The notes beneath the pieces are model-generated. The model had not been told where the DNA came from. It saw only the letters and a list, made by a program, of their open reading frames with translations, and made no database searches. A program made the translations under genes and the position numbers. Below are positions 36,206 to 46,170 of a stretch of 64,000 nt of DNA, piece by piece; position 1 is the stretch's first letter, and every line of letters starts with the position of its first letter. This DNA comes from Paenibacillus swuensis (GTDB lineage Bacteria > Bacillota > Bacilli > Paenibacillales > DY6), in NCBI RefSeq assembly GCF_001644605.1, contig NZ_CP011388.1:4383501-4447500 (forward strand), in the 5' to 3' direction.

Positions 36206-38538
36206 TATTTGTCAAAATAGAGTCCCAGATCGTCCAGCATGATGCTCCCGGGGCCATTTTGAAATTGAAATTGGATGTGTTCTATCGGAACAACTTGCGC
36301 TGTACCTTCATGAAATTGAAAGGCGTACAAGGGAATTCGGAAGGTTTGAAACACCGGTTCAGAAGATTCCTTGTATTTCGCGTCTTTCATGCGTTGTTCA
36401 AGCCACGGCACGCGAGTGAACGTCGTTGGTCGGAGGTTGGGTACCGGCATCAAGGACGACAAAGGGATGGAAAACTTGCTGCCTTTCTCGCTCATAAGCT
36501 GAATCGTTACATCCGGTGCGGATCGATATCCGTTTTGGTTTCTGTACAGGTTGGCCAGTGAAAATGTAATGGACTGGGGTCCGGGTAATCCGCTGTAATG
36601 CCACTGTAACTTCGTCCTCTCTGAAAGCTCAACAGTATAGGAACCTGCCGATTTCCATTCCAGAACAACGCCGCGCGTACCTTTGGATTTGCGATCACGG
36701 TTCAACGCTTCTTCTTCCTGCCATTTCATTCCCGGATCGGCTGAAGCGCTGGCTTGTCCTCCGGCTAACATCGTGGTCTTGTTCCGATCCTCGTCGTATC
36801 TGGCCAAAGCCTGTATGCCTCCGTCTTCATAACGATTCACATACGTGGCTTTCGGCAGCCAATGCAACGCATGTCGGTAATCTTGAAACATGGACTTATA
36901 GACCGTGTTATCCAACAAAGTATGCTCGAGAAAAGCGCTGACATACACCTTCGCCACATGCTGTTGGTCTTGCGCTTTCAGCATCCCTTTCCGGCTTAGC
37001 AGGATCCCGTCGGGCATACTGTTGTCCATGGAACCCCATGCCGTGTTAAATTGGCTGTGGTTAGCTTCGGCGATGTACAGAGAGCTTTTGAAAGAACCGG
37101 AACCGGAACTGTAACTGCTCCTGTTATATTGCTCGTCCCCGTTAAAGTTGTTGACGTCGCCGTCCATCGCCCCCTGCAAAGTTAAGTAGGATGTGTTATG
37201 AAGCCTCGCAGCCGTATGATCTACGGTGGTGTCGGTAGGAGCAATGGCAACAACAGATTGTATATTTATTTCTTGCAACAAGTCCTTCAAACTCTCATCT
37301 TTAGCAAACCACCGCGACGCATCCGCCGCCATCGCAGCCGCCTGACCGCCTCGGGAATGTCCCAGGAGAGCGATTCGATTCATATCCACTTTGTTCTGCA
37401 GAACCGAACCTTCGGTACGATCTTGCTCACGGATCATCTGAAGATGCTTCAGAAGCATCCACGCGCGAACTTTCATATCCTGCTTCGGTATACCGGACCA
37501 CACGGAATAGTTGAGGAAATTCTCATCAACGGAGATGGCCATGATTCCTCTGGAAGCCAGAAGCTCGCCTAAATAGCCGTAGCCCCCGTCGGAAAACTGC
37601 TCCATTAAATGGTTGCCGTGCACCATAAGCACTAAAGGAAATGGCCCTTCCCCCTCAGGCAGCCAGACCCGGCCGTTCACGGGCAGAGCCCGCTGGTCGA
37701 AGCCCCAAAACCATTGCTTCCACCGGTTCCACTTGGCAATGTAGGCCGAGGCATCGACCGAGGAGGTCACGAAATCGGCATCTTGCGCGAACGCGTCGCG
37801 ATGCCGGTCATGGCCGCTGCCGTACGTATAGTACCGGTAGCGGAACGGCCCCGGCGCCGCCGGGTCGGCGGCCGTCAGCTGGCCGGGCGCGCCGATGCCG
37901 TTGGCGGTGTCCGCATCGGCATTGGCATCGGCGCTGGCGTCGGCGCGATCGGCCGCGGGCGCGTCTCCGCCGGCGCGCCCCGTGATACCGGCCTGCGCCA
38001 GCCAGGCCGGCACAGCCGCTGACGGCGCCAGCCACGCCGTCAGCACCAGCGCCGCCGAAAGCGCGGCTGCCGCCGCTTTCGCGGGCGCGGGCAGGCGGCG
38101 GCTGAGCAGAAGCGCCGCCCCCAGCCCCAGCAGCTCGCCGGCCAGCGTGACGGCGAGCGCTACGACCGCGGCCTCGAGCTCGCCGAGGTCCGCGACCTGG
38201 AACACGGTATACGTGACCGCGGCCGTATACAGCAGGAACCCCGTGTGAAACCGGGGCACGGGGATATAGAGAATCGACAGCAGAAAGGCGATGACATAGG
38301 CGGCAAGTACGCTGGCTAAGCCGTTTAATACAAGAATGACTGCAACATCAATACCTGCGCCAAAGCCTGTCGGCATGCCCAAGACAGCGCACCCCATGAC
38401 AACACAGCTGACTAACCAGAGCACAACGGAAACTACCCGCCACAGCCGGTAATCATAAGCAGGCATCTTCTCCGTACGGGAGAACAACCAGTCCGCAAAG
38501 CGGGTCAACGGCTTGCGTTCAAGCTGAAATAATTGCAT
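36205..38538 (-). CDS. membrane-anchored alpha/beta hydrolase with C-terminal beta domain
   Basis: A 777-residue protein not matched to a named enzyme. Residues about 30-175 hold five hydrophobic helices. A low-complexity Ala/Asp linker follows (ADRADASADANADADT, about 200-215). The hydrolase core has the oxyanion-side VHGNHLMEQ, nucleophile elbow GHSRGGQAA, an acid in GAMDGDVN and the histidine in EANHSQFN. The last 170 residues look like a beta-sandwich with SYTVELSERTKLQWHY and IMLDDLGLYF. It would act on the outer face if the helices place it there. The 5' third is markedly GC-rich. Esterase or lipase-like activity is inferred. AGGAG before the ATG. Confidence 0.75.
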   Translation of the reverse strand: MQLFQLERKPLTRFADWLFSRTEKMPAYDYRLWRVVSVVLWLVSCVVMGCAVLGMPTGFGAGIDVAVILVLNGLASVLAAYVIAFLLSILYIPVPRFHTGFLLYTAAVTYTVFQVADLGELEAAVVALAVTLAGELLGLGAALLLSRRLPAPAKAAAAALSAALVLTAWLAPSAAVPAWLAQAGITGRAGGDAPAADRADASADANADADTANGIGAPGQLTAADPAAPGPFRYRYYTYGSGHDRHRDAFAQDADFVTSSVDASAYIAKWNRWKQWFWGFDQRALPVNGRVWLPEGEGPFPLVLMVHGNHLMEQFSDGGYGYLGELLASRGIMAISVDENFLNYSVWSGIPKQDMKVRAWMLLKHLQMIREQDRTEGSVLQNKVDMNRIALLGHSRGGQAAAMAADASRWFAKDESLKDLLQEINIQSVVAIAPTDTTVDHTAARLHNTSYLTLQGAMDGDVNNFNGDEQYNRSSYSSGSGSFKSSLYIAEANHSQFNTAWGSMDNSMPDGILLSRKGMLKAQDQQHVAKVYVSAFLEHTLLDNTVYKSMFQDYRHALHWLPKATYVNRYEDGGIQALARYDEDRNKTTMLAGGQASASADPGMKWQEEEALNRDRKSKGTRGVVLEWKSAGSYTVELSERTKLQWHYSGLPGPQSITFSLANLYRNQNGYRSAPDVTIQLMSEKGSKFSIPLSSLMPVPNLRPTTFTRVPWLEQRMKDAKYKESSEPVFQTFRIPLYAFQFHEGTAQVVPIEHIQFQFQNGPGSIMLDDLGLYFDK

Positions 38539-38692
38539 CTATGTTCGCTCCTAATATGGATGTATGACCAAGTAAGTTAACCTCTTTTCATTATAGGGAT
38601 GGGGACCGTGTTAATAAAGACCAAATGTTGTAAACTAGGAATATGAGCCTTCAGGCAAGAACCACTATGTACACCAGATGAAAGGTAAGACT

Positions 38693-39535
38693 ATGCATAA
38701 ACCCACTGCTCGTTTTCTGTTACCTGTTCCGGAACAGCCCATTCCTTTATATTTAGACAGCGCCGGATTCAATGAATTCCAGGAAAGCATCTCCCGTCCG
38801 GACGGTTATCCGTGCTACCACTGGCTGCAAACGGTCGCAGGGGCGGGACGCATCCGCATGGAGTCCAACCAGTACATCCTGCCTCCTCAACATGGTTTAT
38901 TACTGTTGCCGGGCGTTCCGCATCGTTATGAAGCGGTGGACACCGAATGGTCCACCTATTACCTCACCTTTGACGGAGCCATGGTAAACGAAATTGCTAA
39001 CACAATCGGTCTCAGGTTCTCTTCCATTTATCACTGGCCCGAGGACAGCAGCTTCCGCACCCTGCTTGCATCCGTTGTGGAAAATTGCTCCAAGAATCAG
39101 GACATTACCGGCCTTGATCATTCCATGGATGTGTACCGGTTTCTGATTGAACTCAAGAAGCATGGCAAAGTGGACAACCAGCCCTCCCTTCACAGTCTGA
39201 AGGAACGCTTGTTGCCTTTGTTGCAATACCTGGATTCCGAATATCGCGACCCGGATGTGGAAATGAGCGACATGGCTCATGTCATGCAGCTTTCCTCAAG
39301 ACAGCTCAATACGCTGTTTCGCAAAGCGTTCGGGTACACGCCTTACCAATACTTGATCTCATTGCGCCTGCTGAAAGCTAAACAGTTCCTCATTATGGAT
39401 CGCAATCTTACCGTTGCCAATATTTCGTCAATGGTCGGGTTTCGCGAACCGAGTCATTTCATCTCCACTTTTCGTAAATCCGAAGGGATGACACCGGAAA
39501 AATTCAGAGCGATGCACGGAAGCCCGGGGTTATAA
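38693..39535 (+). CDS. AraC-family transcriptional regulator
   Basis: A 280-residue regulator: N-terminal cupin-like sugar-sensing domain (PGVPHRYEAVDTEWSTYYLTFDG) and a C-terminal double helix-turn-helix (DMAHVMQLSSRQLNTLFRKAF and ANISSMVGFREPSHFISTFRK). Such regulators usually activate sugar genes. It is divergent from the membrane-anchored hydrolase and convergent with the response regulator gene. The ATG at 38693 follows AAAGGT; the ATG at 38678 is less likely. Ligand unknown. Confidence 0.88.
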   Translation: MHKPTARFLLPVPEQPIPLYLDSAGFNEFQESISRPDGYPCYHWLQTVAGAGRIRMESNQYILPPQHGLLLLPGVPHRYEAVDTEWSTYYLTFDGAMVNEIANTIGLRFSSIYHWPEDSSFRTLLASVVENCSKNQDITGLDHSMDVYRFLIELKKHGKVDNQPSLHSLKERLLPLLQYLDSEYRDPDVEMSDMAHVMQLSSRQLNTLFRKAFGYTPYQYLISLRLLKAKQFLIMDRNLTVANISSMVGFREPSHFISTFRKSEGMTPEKFRAMHGSPGL

Positions 39536-39548
39536 ACTCCCGGGCTTC
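39519..39548. terminator. hairpin holding both stop codons of two convergent genes
   Basis: Stem GAAGCCCGGG/CCCGGGCTTC with a 10-base loop (39529-39538) that contains the overlapping stop codons. There is no T tract, so its efficiency as a terminator is unclear. Confidence 0.55.
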
Positions 39549-41191
39549 TCTGTTATGGCTCTTACATGGTCGCGGTAATGATTCGGCGTCGTGCCTGTTA
39601 TATTCTTGAACACGCGATTGAAATGCCGGATGTTGCTGAAGCCGGTTCGTTCCGCAATAACGGCAATCTTCTCATTCGAATAAGCTAGCCTCTTCTTGGC
39701 ATCATCCACACGCATGTCGGTCCAGTATTCCACGAATGATTTCCCCGTGCGTTGTTTAAACAGCGTGCTGAAGTATGCCGGATTCAAATATACTTGGTCC
39801 GCCACTTCTTTAAGGGTTACCGGTTCCTGGTAGTGCCGGGCCAAATATTCAATCGCTTTATGAATCGGATCGTTATCGGTTTTTCCGTGACTCTCCGCCA
39901 CACAGCGGGTCAACTGACCGAGCGTTTCTCTGCATGCGTCAATCAGCTCTGATCTGGCGGTAATCGCACAGATCTCGAACAGTAAAGCTTGAATATTCTT
40001 CTCGCCCAACCACTGCTTCCCGATACCCAGTTTCTCGGCAAGTTCATAATAATACAACAACAATTTACAAATTTGTTGTTGTATGACCTCGGGATTTTTC
40101 GCGTGTTGACATAATTCCGTGATGACCTGTTGGACTCTTCTTTCCGTTTCTTCCGTTTTCCCTTCATGAATGGACGCTTCTAATGATTCCCAGGACCACG
40201 GTTTCACTTCCGGTGCCAGCTCCTCCTTCATCGCCGTAGAATCATAACGCAGAACCCGGTCGCCTCCCAGAATCAGTCGGTATAACAGCGCGATCTTGGC
40301 TTCATTAAACGACCTTGAAATGTCATGGATTCCCTGAACCGTCCGTCCGATGCCGATCGTTACTGTCAGACTGGACAAGGAAATCATTCGCCTGCGAATT
40401 CCCTCGGCCAGTTCCGAGACCATGTCCTCCGATGAATGAATCTCTTGCAGGTTCAGCAGGGCGACAACTTCCGTCTCCGACAGGATAAAGCAGAACCCCG
40501 TCGTTCGTTGGTTTAGCAGTTCCTGCACAACCTGTTGAATATACAGCTGAAATAAGGAGGGATCCGCTTGGTTGTAGCGGTCTTGATGCACCGAGTCTTT
40601 ATCCAGTTTAATGATCATGCAGGAGAAGAAAGGAAGATCCAAGTGGACTCCGATACGATCCAATAGTTCCATATCGCGTTCTGTGACATATCCGCGGAGC
40701 AAGCCTGTCACCAGATGCTCGCTTGCATGCTGACGCATCTGCTTCTCGTCTTTAGGCTGGGCTTGCGTTTCCGGATCAATACCCGCATGCCTTGTCCCGG
40801 ACGTTCTCGTCTCCTGCAACAATTCCTGCTTTAACTTCCCCAAGGTATTAAACAATTCTTCCCGTTCCACCGGTTTCATTAAATAGTCCCGCACACCGTT
40901 GCGCAATGACTGTTGCATATAGCTGAAGTCATCATATCCGCTCAGAACAATGATTAACACTTCAGGAAATCGTTCTTTTACGATTTGCTGAAGCTGTACG
41001 CCGTCCATTCTAGGCATACGAATATCGGTTAATACCACGTCCGGCCGACGTTCCTCCACCATCTGCAGCGCTTCATACCCGTCGGCGGCTTCGCCAACGA
41101 TTTCCCATTCGAGGCCCAGAGAAGAGTTAATCATTAAGCTCAACCCTTTACGAAATATAGCCTCATCATCAACGATCAGAATGCGATGCAT
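39530..41191 (-). CDS. YesN/AraT-like response regulator (REC plus AraC output)
   Basis: A 553-residue response regulator. The receiver domain (residues 1-120) has ILIVDDEA, the phosphorylated Asp in VVLTDIRMPRMDG and the switch Lys in YLMKP. A middle dimerisation region of about 300 residues follows, then an AraC-type double helix-turn-helix at the C-terminus (TLKEVADQVYLNPAYFSTLFK). It overlaps the kinase gene by 23 bases. AAAGGAGGTG precedes the ATG. It likely activates the upstream sugar importer operon. Confidence 0.92.
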   Translation of the reverse strand: MHRILIVDDEAIFRKGLSLMINSSLGLEWEIVGEAADGYEALQMVEERRPDVVLTDIRMPRMDGVQLQQIVKERFPEVLIIVLSGYDDFSYMQQSLRNGVRDYLMKPVEREELFNTLGKLKQELLQETRTSGTRHAGIDPETQAQPKDEKQMRQHASEHLVTGLLRGYVTERDMELLDRIGVHLDLPFFSCMIIKLDKDSVHQDRYNQADPSLFQLYIQQVVQELLNQRTTGFCFILSETEVVALLNLQEIHSSEDMVSELAEGIRRRMISLSSLTVTIGIGRTVQGIHDISRSFNEAKIALLYRLILGGDRVLRYDSTAMKEELAPEVKPWSWESLEASIHEGKTEETERRVQQVITELCQHAKNPEVIQQQICKLLLYYYELAEKLGIGKQWLGEKNIQALLFEICAITARSELIDACRETLGQLTRCVAESHGKTDNDPIHKAIEYLARHYQEPVTLKEVADQVYLNPAYFSTLFKQRTGKSFVEYWTDMRVDDAKKRLAYSNEKIAVIAERTGFSNIRHFNRVFKNITGTTPNHYRDHVRAITEKPGSL

Positions 41192-42998
41192 CTGTCGGCA
41201 CCTCCTTTCTATCCCTGTATGGATGCTTAGCAGGCATAGTAACCGTCACTTTCATGCCCTGATAAGGCATGCTCTCAAACGTAAGCCCGTACGGTTCACC
41301 ATAATGCAGCCGGATCCGGCGGTGAACGTTTAACAGTCCGTTTCCTGTCGTTTCGCCCAGTTCCTTCTGTGTCAAACGCATGCGCAACTGTTCCAGCTCC
41401 TGAATAGGCATCCCTATGCCGTCATCCGCCACAGTTATAATGAGTCTTTCGTCAATTTCCTGGCAGGTTAAGCGGATGGCACCGATGCCAACACCCTTAT
41501 CCAGTCCGTGATTAATCGCATTCTCGACGAGAGGCTGGATCATCAGCGGGATGACCTGGCAGTCCAACACTTGATCGCCGGCTTCAAGCTCGAAGGAAAT
41601 CCGATCTTGGTACCTCATCTTCTGAATGGTCATATACCCTTTCACATGCCCGATTTCGTCCTTTAACGTTACGATTTCTTTACGCCCGCTAAGCGAATAT
41701 CTTAACAGCCGGCTTAGGTTATTGGCCATCGTGACAATTTCACGGTTCCCTTCCACTTCGGCGTACATGGATATAGATCCTAACGTGTTATAGAGAAAAT
41801 GAGGGTTAATTTTGCTTTGCAACGCCGCAATCTGCGCATCTTTTTCCCTGATTTCGGTTTCGTACAACAGATAGCCGAGCTCGTTCAATTGAGATACCAT
41901 TAGATTAAAAGCATTTCCCAGCTGGCCTACCTCGTCCCCGCTTTTTACCGGAAAGGATACTTTTAACTCCCCGTGCTCCACCTTCCGCATCAACGAACGC
42001 AATTTTCGTAAGGGCATCGTAATCCGGAAAGCGATTACCACCGTTAAGAGCACGGCCAGACTTATACATAACGTTCCGATCAAAAGAATAAAGTTACGTA
42101 CGACAACACTGTCTTTCGTCAACTCCGTAACCGGGACTACCCCCACCGTTGTCCATTCCGTTACTTCTGAGTTGATATGCGCCACTAACAAGCTTTGACC
42201 GCCGATGTTTTTGTGAGCAACCCCTTCACCCCGGGTATCTTTCAGCGCAAGCTCCGGGTAGACCTCGGTCCTCTCTTTGCGTATGACCAAATCACCGGCA
42301 CGGTCCGCGATATATAGAGATTCTTTACTGCCCAGACTCACTTGAGAGAGGATGTTCCTTACAGCCGTCGGATCAATATCAATGACGATATAACCCAGAG
42401 TCTTTCCGCTGTCAAAATTACGCAATTCTCTCGCAATCGAGAATACTTTATAGACGGAACCGCTGGTCGATTTCACTTCATGTGTCGTGATGAACGTCGG
42501 CTTGCCGAATCGGCCTTTAGCCTGCTCCAACCACTCGGTATTGTCATCCAGCTTATAGGTTGTAATGTATTGACTTTCGGGCAAAACCACGTAAGAGGCT
42601 CCCCGTTCTCCATAAAGAGACACCCCCATAATATCGACGCGACCGTTCAGAAACACCTTGGAAACAAAGTTGTTTAACTGCTCAATCTCCTCTAGAGCCA
42701 ATGGTTCTCCTTCCTTGCGGTCCGAACCCAGGTATTCCAGAATTTCTTGATATTGGTAAGGCATCAGCGACAACCGGTTCAGTTCATTCATATACGTATC
42801 AATATTTAAAGTGACTTGCTTTAACGCCTGCAATTGATAACGCCCAACCTGCGCTTCCAACTTATCCGAGAAAGAGGAGAAGGCGACTACGCCGGTTATA
42901 CCAAGCGGCAGCACAATCAACGCGATATTAATGACAATGAGCTTGCGGGCCAGCTCCAGATCTTTAAACCATTGGCGTAATCCGCCCCTTCGTCTCAT
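41169..42998 (-). CDS. YesM/AraS-like sensor histidine kinase
   Basis: A 609-residue membrane kinase. Two transmembrane helices (residues about 18-38 and 285-310) flank an extracellular dCache-like sensor; then HAMP, the His-kinase domain with the phosphorylated histidine in INPHFLYNTL, QPLVENAINHGLD and the ATP-lid DDGIGM. Start ATG at 42998 behind AAGGTGG; the GTG at 43007 lies within that site. A sugar-binding lipoprotein gene directly precedes it with its stop 11 bases before the ATG, suggesting a three-component sensor like AraPST of Geobacillus. Confidence 0.9.
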   Translation of the reverse strand: MRRRGGLRQWFKDLELARKLIVINIALIVLPLGITGVVAFSSFSDKLEAQVGRYQLQALKQVTLNIDTYMNELNRLSLMPYQYQEILEYLGSDRKEGEPLALEEIEQLNNFVSKVFLNGRVDIMGVSLYGERGASYVVLPESQYITTYKLDDNTEWLEQAKGRFGKPTFITTHEVKSTSGSVYKVFSIARELRNFDSGKTLGYIVIDIDPTAVRNILSQVSLGSKESLYIADRAGDLVIRKERTEVYPELALKDTRGEGVAHKNIGGQSLLVAHINSEVTEWTTVGVVPVTELTKDSVVVRNFILLIGTLCISLAVLLTVVIAFRITMPLRKLRSLMRKVEHGELKVSFPVKSGDEVGQLGNAFNLMVSQLNELGYLLYETEIREKDAQIAALQSKINPHFLYNTLGSISMYAEVEGNREIVTMANNLSRLLRYSLSGRKEIVTLKDEIGHVKGYMTIQKMRYQDRISFELEAGDQVLDCQVIPLMIQPLVENAINHGLDKGVGIGAIRLTCQEIDERLIITVADDGIGMPIQELEQLRMRLTQKELGETTGNGLLNVHRRIRLHYGEPYGLTFESMPYQGMKVTVTMPAKHPYRDRKEVPTDASHSDR

Positions 42999-43008
42999 AG
43001 TAACCACC

Positions 43009-44328
43009 TTACTTCAAGAGCTCCAAATTGATGAGTTTTACCGCTTTCTGCAACGTCTCTTCCGGCGTCTGCTGTGCGTAGATCATCTTCTCGAATTGTC
43101 GGATCATCAGCTCAACCAGCGCCCACTGTTTCGTGTGTTTAGGCCAGTACGCGACCGTATTGGCTGCTGCGGCGTAATCGCTCCGATATTTCAGTTCCTG
43201 AAAGGATGCTTCTTGCAACACCGAAGTTCGGCTCGGAACATGGCCCGCTTCTGACCATTTGGCGCCGTGATCAATCATCCAACGTGTAAAAATCATCGAA
43301 GCATCTCGTTTGGCCTCAGATATTTCATGACGCGCGGGCAAAGCCAACGTATGAGAATCCCCCCATGAAGCAGGCTTATCATATAGTGTCGGTAAGGGAA
43401 CCACACCGAAATCCAGCTCTTCCACATGTTCCAGCGCGCCTGTAGCCCACATTCCGGTTATAAACACCGCTGCCTTGCCGTCATAAAACTGCTTGAACGC
43501 ATCATTAATCCCTGCTGGAACCAAGCCTGTTCTGTACAAGTCATTCACATAATGCAGCGCGGTTTCAGCAGCTTTGTTATCGATGATCGCTTTCGTTCCT
43601 TCCGGATTAAAGAATACTCCCCCGCCTTGAATCTGATTGTACAGACTCCACCACAGCCAGACGGAATCGATCCGAGTGCTCGGTTGCGTTAATGGCGCCA
43701 CGTCGGCCGGAACGTTTTGCTTAATCTTCTTCAAAAAAGCTGTGAATCCCTGAGTACCGGGGGCAATCACAGGTTTACCCCCGGCGTCCAGTACTCCCGC
43801 TTGTTTTAGATACGATTTGTTATAATACATGACTAACGCATGGGTATCCAGTGGAACGGCATAGGGCTTACCGTTAAATTCAGTTGATTTGCGAACCGCT
43901 TGGCCAAACTGATCCCAGCTTAACCCGACCTGCCTAGCGGGTTCGGTCAGTTCCTCTATATATCCGTTCTGAACAAATTGCGGCAAACTGGAAGCGTGGA
44001 TCACGGCCACATCCGGGGCATTGCCCGACAAGATGGCGGTCCGCAGCCTGGAATAATAATCGTCCAACCGCGAATTCCGTTGCACCACCTGAATTCCCTG
44101 ATGCTCTTTGTTAAATTGATCCACCATCTGCGTCATGAATAAATTGTCTCCGCCACTGAAGGGTGTCCAGTAGTCCAGACGCACTTCTTGTTGCGGTTCG
44201 GGCAGAGAATCCCGGGGCTCTCCGTCTTGTTGTTCACATCCTGCCAGAACCGTTACTGAAACACACAACACAAACAACATTATTTTGACACTATACTTCA
44301 TATGATTTAATCCCGATAAGGCAATCAT
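43009..44328 (-). CDS. sugar-binding lipoprotein, AraP-like sensor component
   Basis: A 439-residue CUT1-type solute-binding protein. The signal sequence ends at a lipobox VLAGC (Cys near residue 30). The mature part begins with acidic and proline-rich residues, then RLDYWTPFSGGDNLFM. It is related to the importer's binding protein at 47994 (both have YWTPFSG or FWTPFSG and PLDVHPLVMYYNK-like blocks), but it sits with the kinase and response regulator instead of permeases. The parallel with Geobacillus AraP suggests it hands a bound sugar signal to the kinase. ATG at 44328 behind GGGAGG; the ATG at 44301 is another option. Confidence 0.82.
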   Translation of the reverse strand: MIALSGLNHMKYSVKIMLFVLCVSVTVLAGCEQQDGEPRDSLPEPQQEVRLDYWTPFSGGDNLFMTQMVDQFNKEHQGIQVVQRNSRLDDYYSRLRTAILSGNAPDVAVIHASSLPQFVQNGYIEELTEPARQVGLSWDQFGQAVRKSTEFNGKPYAVPLDTHALVMYYNKSYLKQAGVLDAGGKPVIAPGTQGFTAFLKKIKQNVPADVAPLTQPSTRIDSVWLWWSLYNQIQGGGVFFNPEGTKAIIDNKAAETALHYVNDLYRTGLVPAGINDAFKQFYDGKAAVFITGMWATGALEHVEELDFGVVPLPTLYDKPASWGDSHTLALPARHEISEAKRDASMIFTRWMIDHGAKWSEAGHVPSRTSVLQEASFQELKYRSDYAAAANTVAYWPKHTKQWALVELMIRQFEKMIYAQQTPEETLQKAVKLINLELLK

Positions 44329-44347
44329 ACCCGCGCCTCCCTCGGCT

Positions 44348-46087
44348 TTATTTACTCACATCCATATAATCCATATGAACGGAGTGTTTGGCATGTTCAA
44401 GTATAATCTCGTTCGGACCGGAGTTCAATTCAACTTCCAATTCATGGATAAGGTGCTGGTTCCGCTTTGTACTCTGCAAATTAAGTTCATAGTCTTTACC
44501 GTTAACTGAAACCTGCACATTAGCTTTCCCTCCGGAACTATTGGCGGCTGCAATGCGGAGTACATATGTCCCTGCAACAGGTACGCATACGTTGCTGAAG
44601 TTTATAGATGATGCTTTATCTGCCGGCAAGACCGCAATACCCGTGCCCGAAGCATAAGGATTTTCCTCCGTCTCCGCGTCTCCCTTGCCTTGAGCATCCT
44701 CGGCTTCGTACCTTGGAAATTCGACAGCTTCAACCTTTACGCCGGCAGGCAATCCATCCAGTATGAGGTCATTCAAACCATTGCCCATCTTCACCGAGAC
44801 ATAAGCGAAGCCCTTACCGTCCGTCTCAACGGAAGGTAACGACACTTGGGCAAAAGGCTGATCTTGAATACCAACATTCAATAAGGCATCTTTGCCCGTG
44901 TTGTTCGTGTAATGGATCAGCGTGGATATATTCGTTTCCACGGACGAAGGAACAGATTCGATTACAAGGGTTTCAGGCGATTCCTCTTGCGCAACCGGAC
45001 GATACAAGCCTGTGCCGGATGGTACATGAATCGCGGTACGCAGTGACAAAGGTTCTCCAAATAAAGGATTCCCATTCTCATCCCATGTTACTTTCGCCGC
45101 TCTCGCTTTACGGTTGTTCCAGCCGTCGTCCTCCCTGCTTGTAGCGTGATACACGATCCATAGCTCCCTCCCGTCAGGAGATGACGTGAATGAATTATGG
45201 CCGGGTCCGTACACGCTTGCTTTCGCATTCATGGTCATCAGCGGCTTCTCTGCCTTGACCCAATCGGCGGCTGACAGCGGATCGCCGTTTTCTTTCAGGC
45301 TGAGCATACCCAAGCTGTAATAGGGGGTCCAACTGCCTGCACCGGAATAGACGATATGCACCCGGTCTTCATGATGAAGAATGGATTGCCCTTCCTGGAT
45401 AAACGGCGGTCCTCCTGCCTGTTCCCAATCCATATCAGGCGTTGATAAGCGCACCCGCTCGCCGCTGATGGTTAAAGGATCGCTCATAGGCGCGATATAG
45501 GTGTTCTGTCGCTCATTCACGTCACCCTCCCATCCAGACCATACAAAATACAGCTTCTCCTTATATTCCATCACCAACCCGTCAATGGCCCATTTATCGC
45601 TGGCATCCCCAATCTGACCTTTAAACGTGTAAGCTCCCATCGGATCTTCGGTGTCGGCTTGCAGCGCGAACATGCGGTGATTTTCATTTAATCCGTCGTC
45701 GGCAGCGAAGTAAATATACCATTTCCCTTGAATCCATTGAATTTCCGGCGCCCAAAGCTCAGCAGAATAGGCTGTTCCCACATCGGGGAGCCAGACGATT
45801 TTCCGCTGTGCCTGCTTAAAGTCGATCGTTCTTGATTTCAGCACCATAATGTCCGTTCCGTTATGCGTGAAGGTCATATAATAATAGCCGTCTTTATAAA
45901 CCACACTCGGATCCGGCGTATCCATGGGGCTGAGCGTATTCTTGAACGTCCCTCCGTGTCCGTTATACTCGCTTTGTGCAGCACCGGTCTCTTGATTGTT
46001 CATATATGAAAACCCCCAGATTATAATAGAAATTAACAATGCGGCACCAAGCGTAATCATTACTATTTTGCGTACAGAAGATGTCAT
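44348..46087 (-). CDS. GH43 family glycoside hydrolase with C-terminal CBM6-like domain
   Basis: A 579-residue enzyme. Residues about 8-28 form a single transmembrane anchor, so the enzyme is probably displayed outside. The five-bladed propeller begins at MDTPDPSVVYKDGYYY (catalytic base Asp), then WAPEIQWI, the middle Asp in WAIDGLVM and a likely acid Glu in FIQEGQSIL, where most relatives have NEGP. The C-terminal about 125 residues (YEAEDAQ at its start) look like a CBM6/35 module. Such enzymes release arabinose or xylose. ATG at 46087 follows AAGGAG. It stands after two permease genes and before the sensor lipoprotein gene. Confidence 0.85.
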   Translation of the reverse strand: MTSSVRKIVMITLGAALLISIIIWGFSYMNNQETGAAQSEYNGHGGTFKNTLSPMDTPDPSVVYKDGYYYMTFTHNGTDIMVLKSRTIDFKQAQRKIVWLPDVGTAYSAELWAPEIQWIQGKWYIYFAADDGLNENHRMFALQADTEDPMGAYTFKGQIGDASDKWAIDGLVMEYKEKLYFVWSGWEGDVNERQNTYIAPMSDPLTISGERVRLSTPDMDWEQAGGPPFIQEGQSILHHEDRVHIVYSGAGSWTPYYSLGMLSLKENGDPLSAADWVKAEKPLMTMNAKASVYGPGHNSFTSSPDGRELWIVYHATSREDDGWNNRKARAAKVTWDENGNPLFGEPLSLRTAIHVPSGTGLYRPVAQEESPETLVIESVPSSVETNISTLIHYTNNTGKDALLNVGIQDQPFAQVSLPSVETDGKGFAYVSVKMGNGLNDLILDGLPAGVKVEAVEFPRYEAEDAQGKGDAETEENPYASGTGIAVLPADKASSINFSNVCVPVAGTYVLRIAAANSSGGKANVQVSVNGKDYELNLQSTKRNQHLIHELEVELNSGPNEIILEHAKHSVHMDYMDVSK

Positions 46088-46124
46088 GGCAGGCTCCTTA
46101 ATCGTTCCTTTGGAATACGGCAGA

Positions 46125-46144
46125 AAGAGACCCAAAGGTCTCTT
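46125..46144 (-). other. small hairpin between permease and GH43 genes
   Basis: Stem AAGAGACC/GGTCTCTT with a four-base loop and no strong T tract; perhaps a partial terminator or processing site. Confidence 0.45.
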
Positions 46145-46170
46145 CAAGGCAACATATACGAATACAGAAA

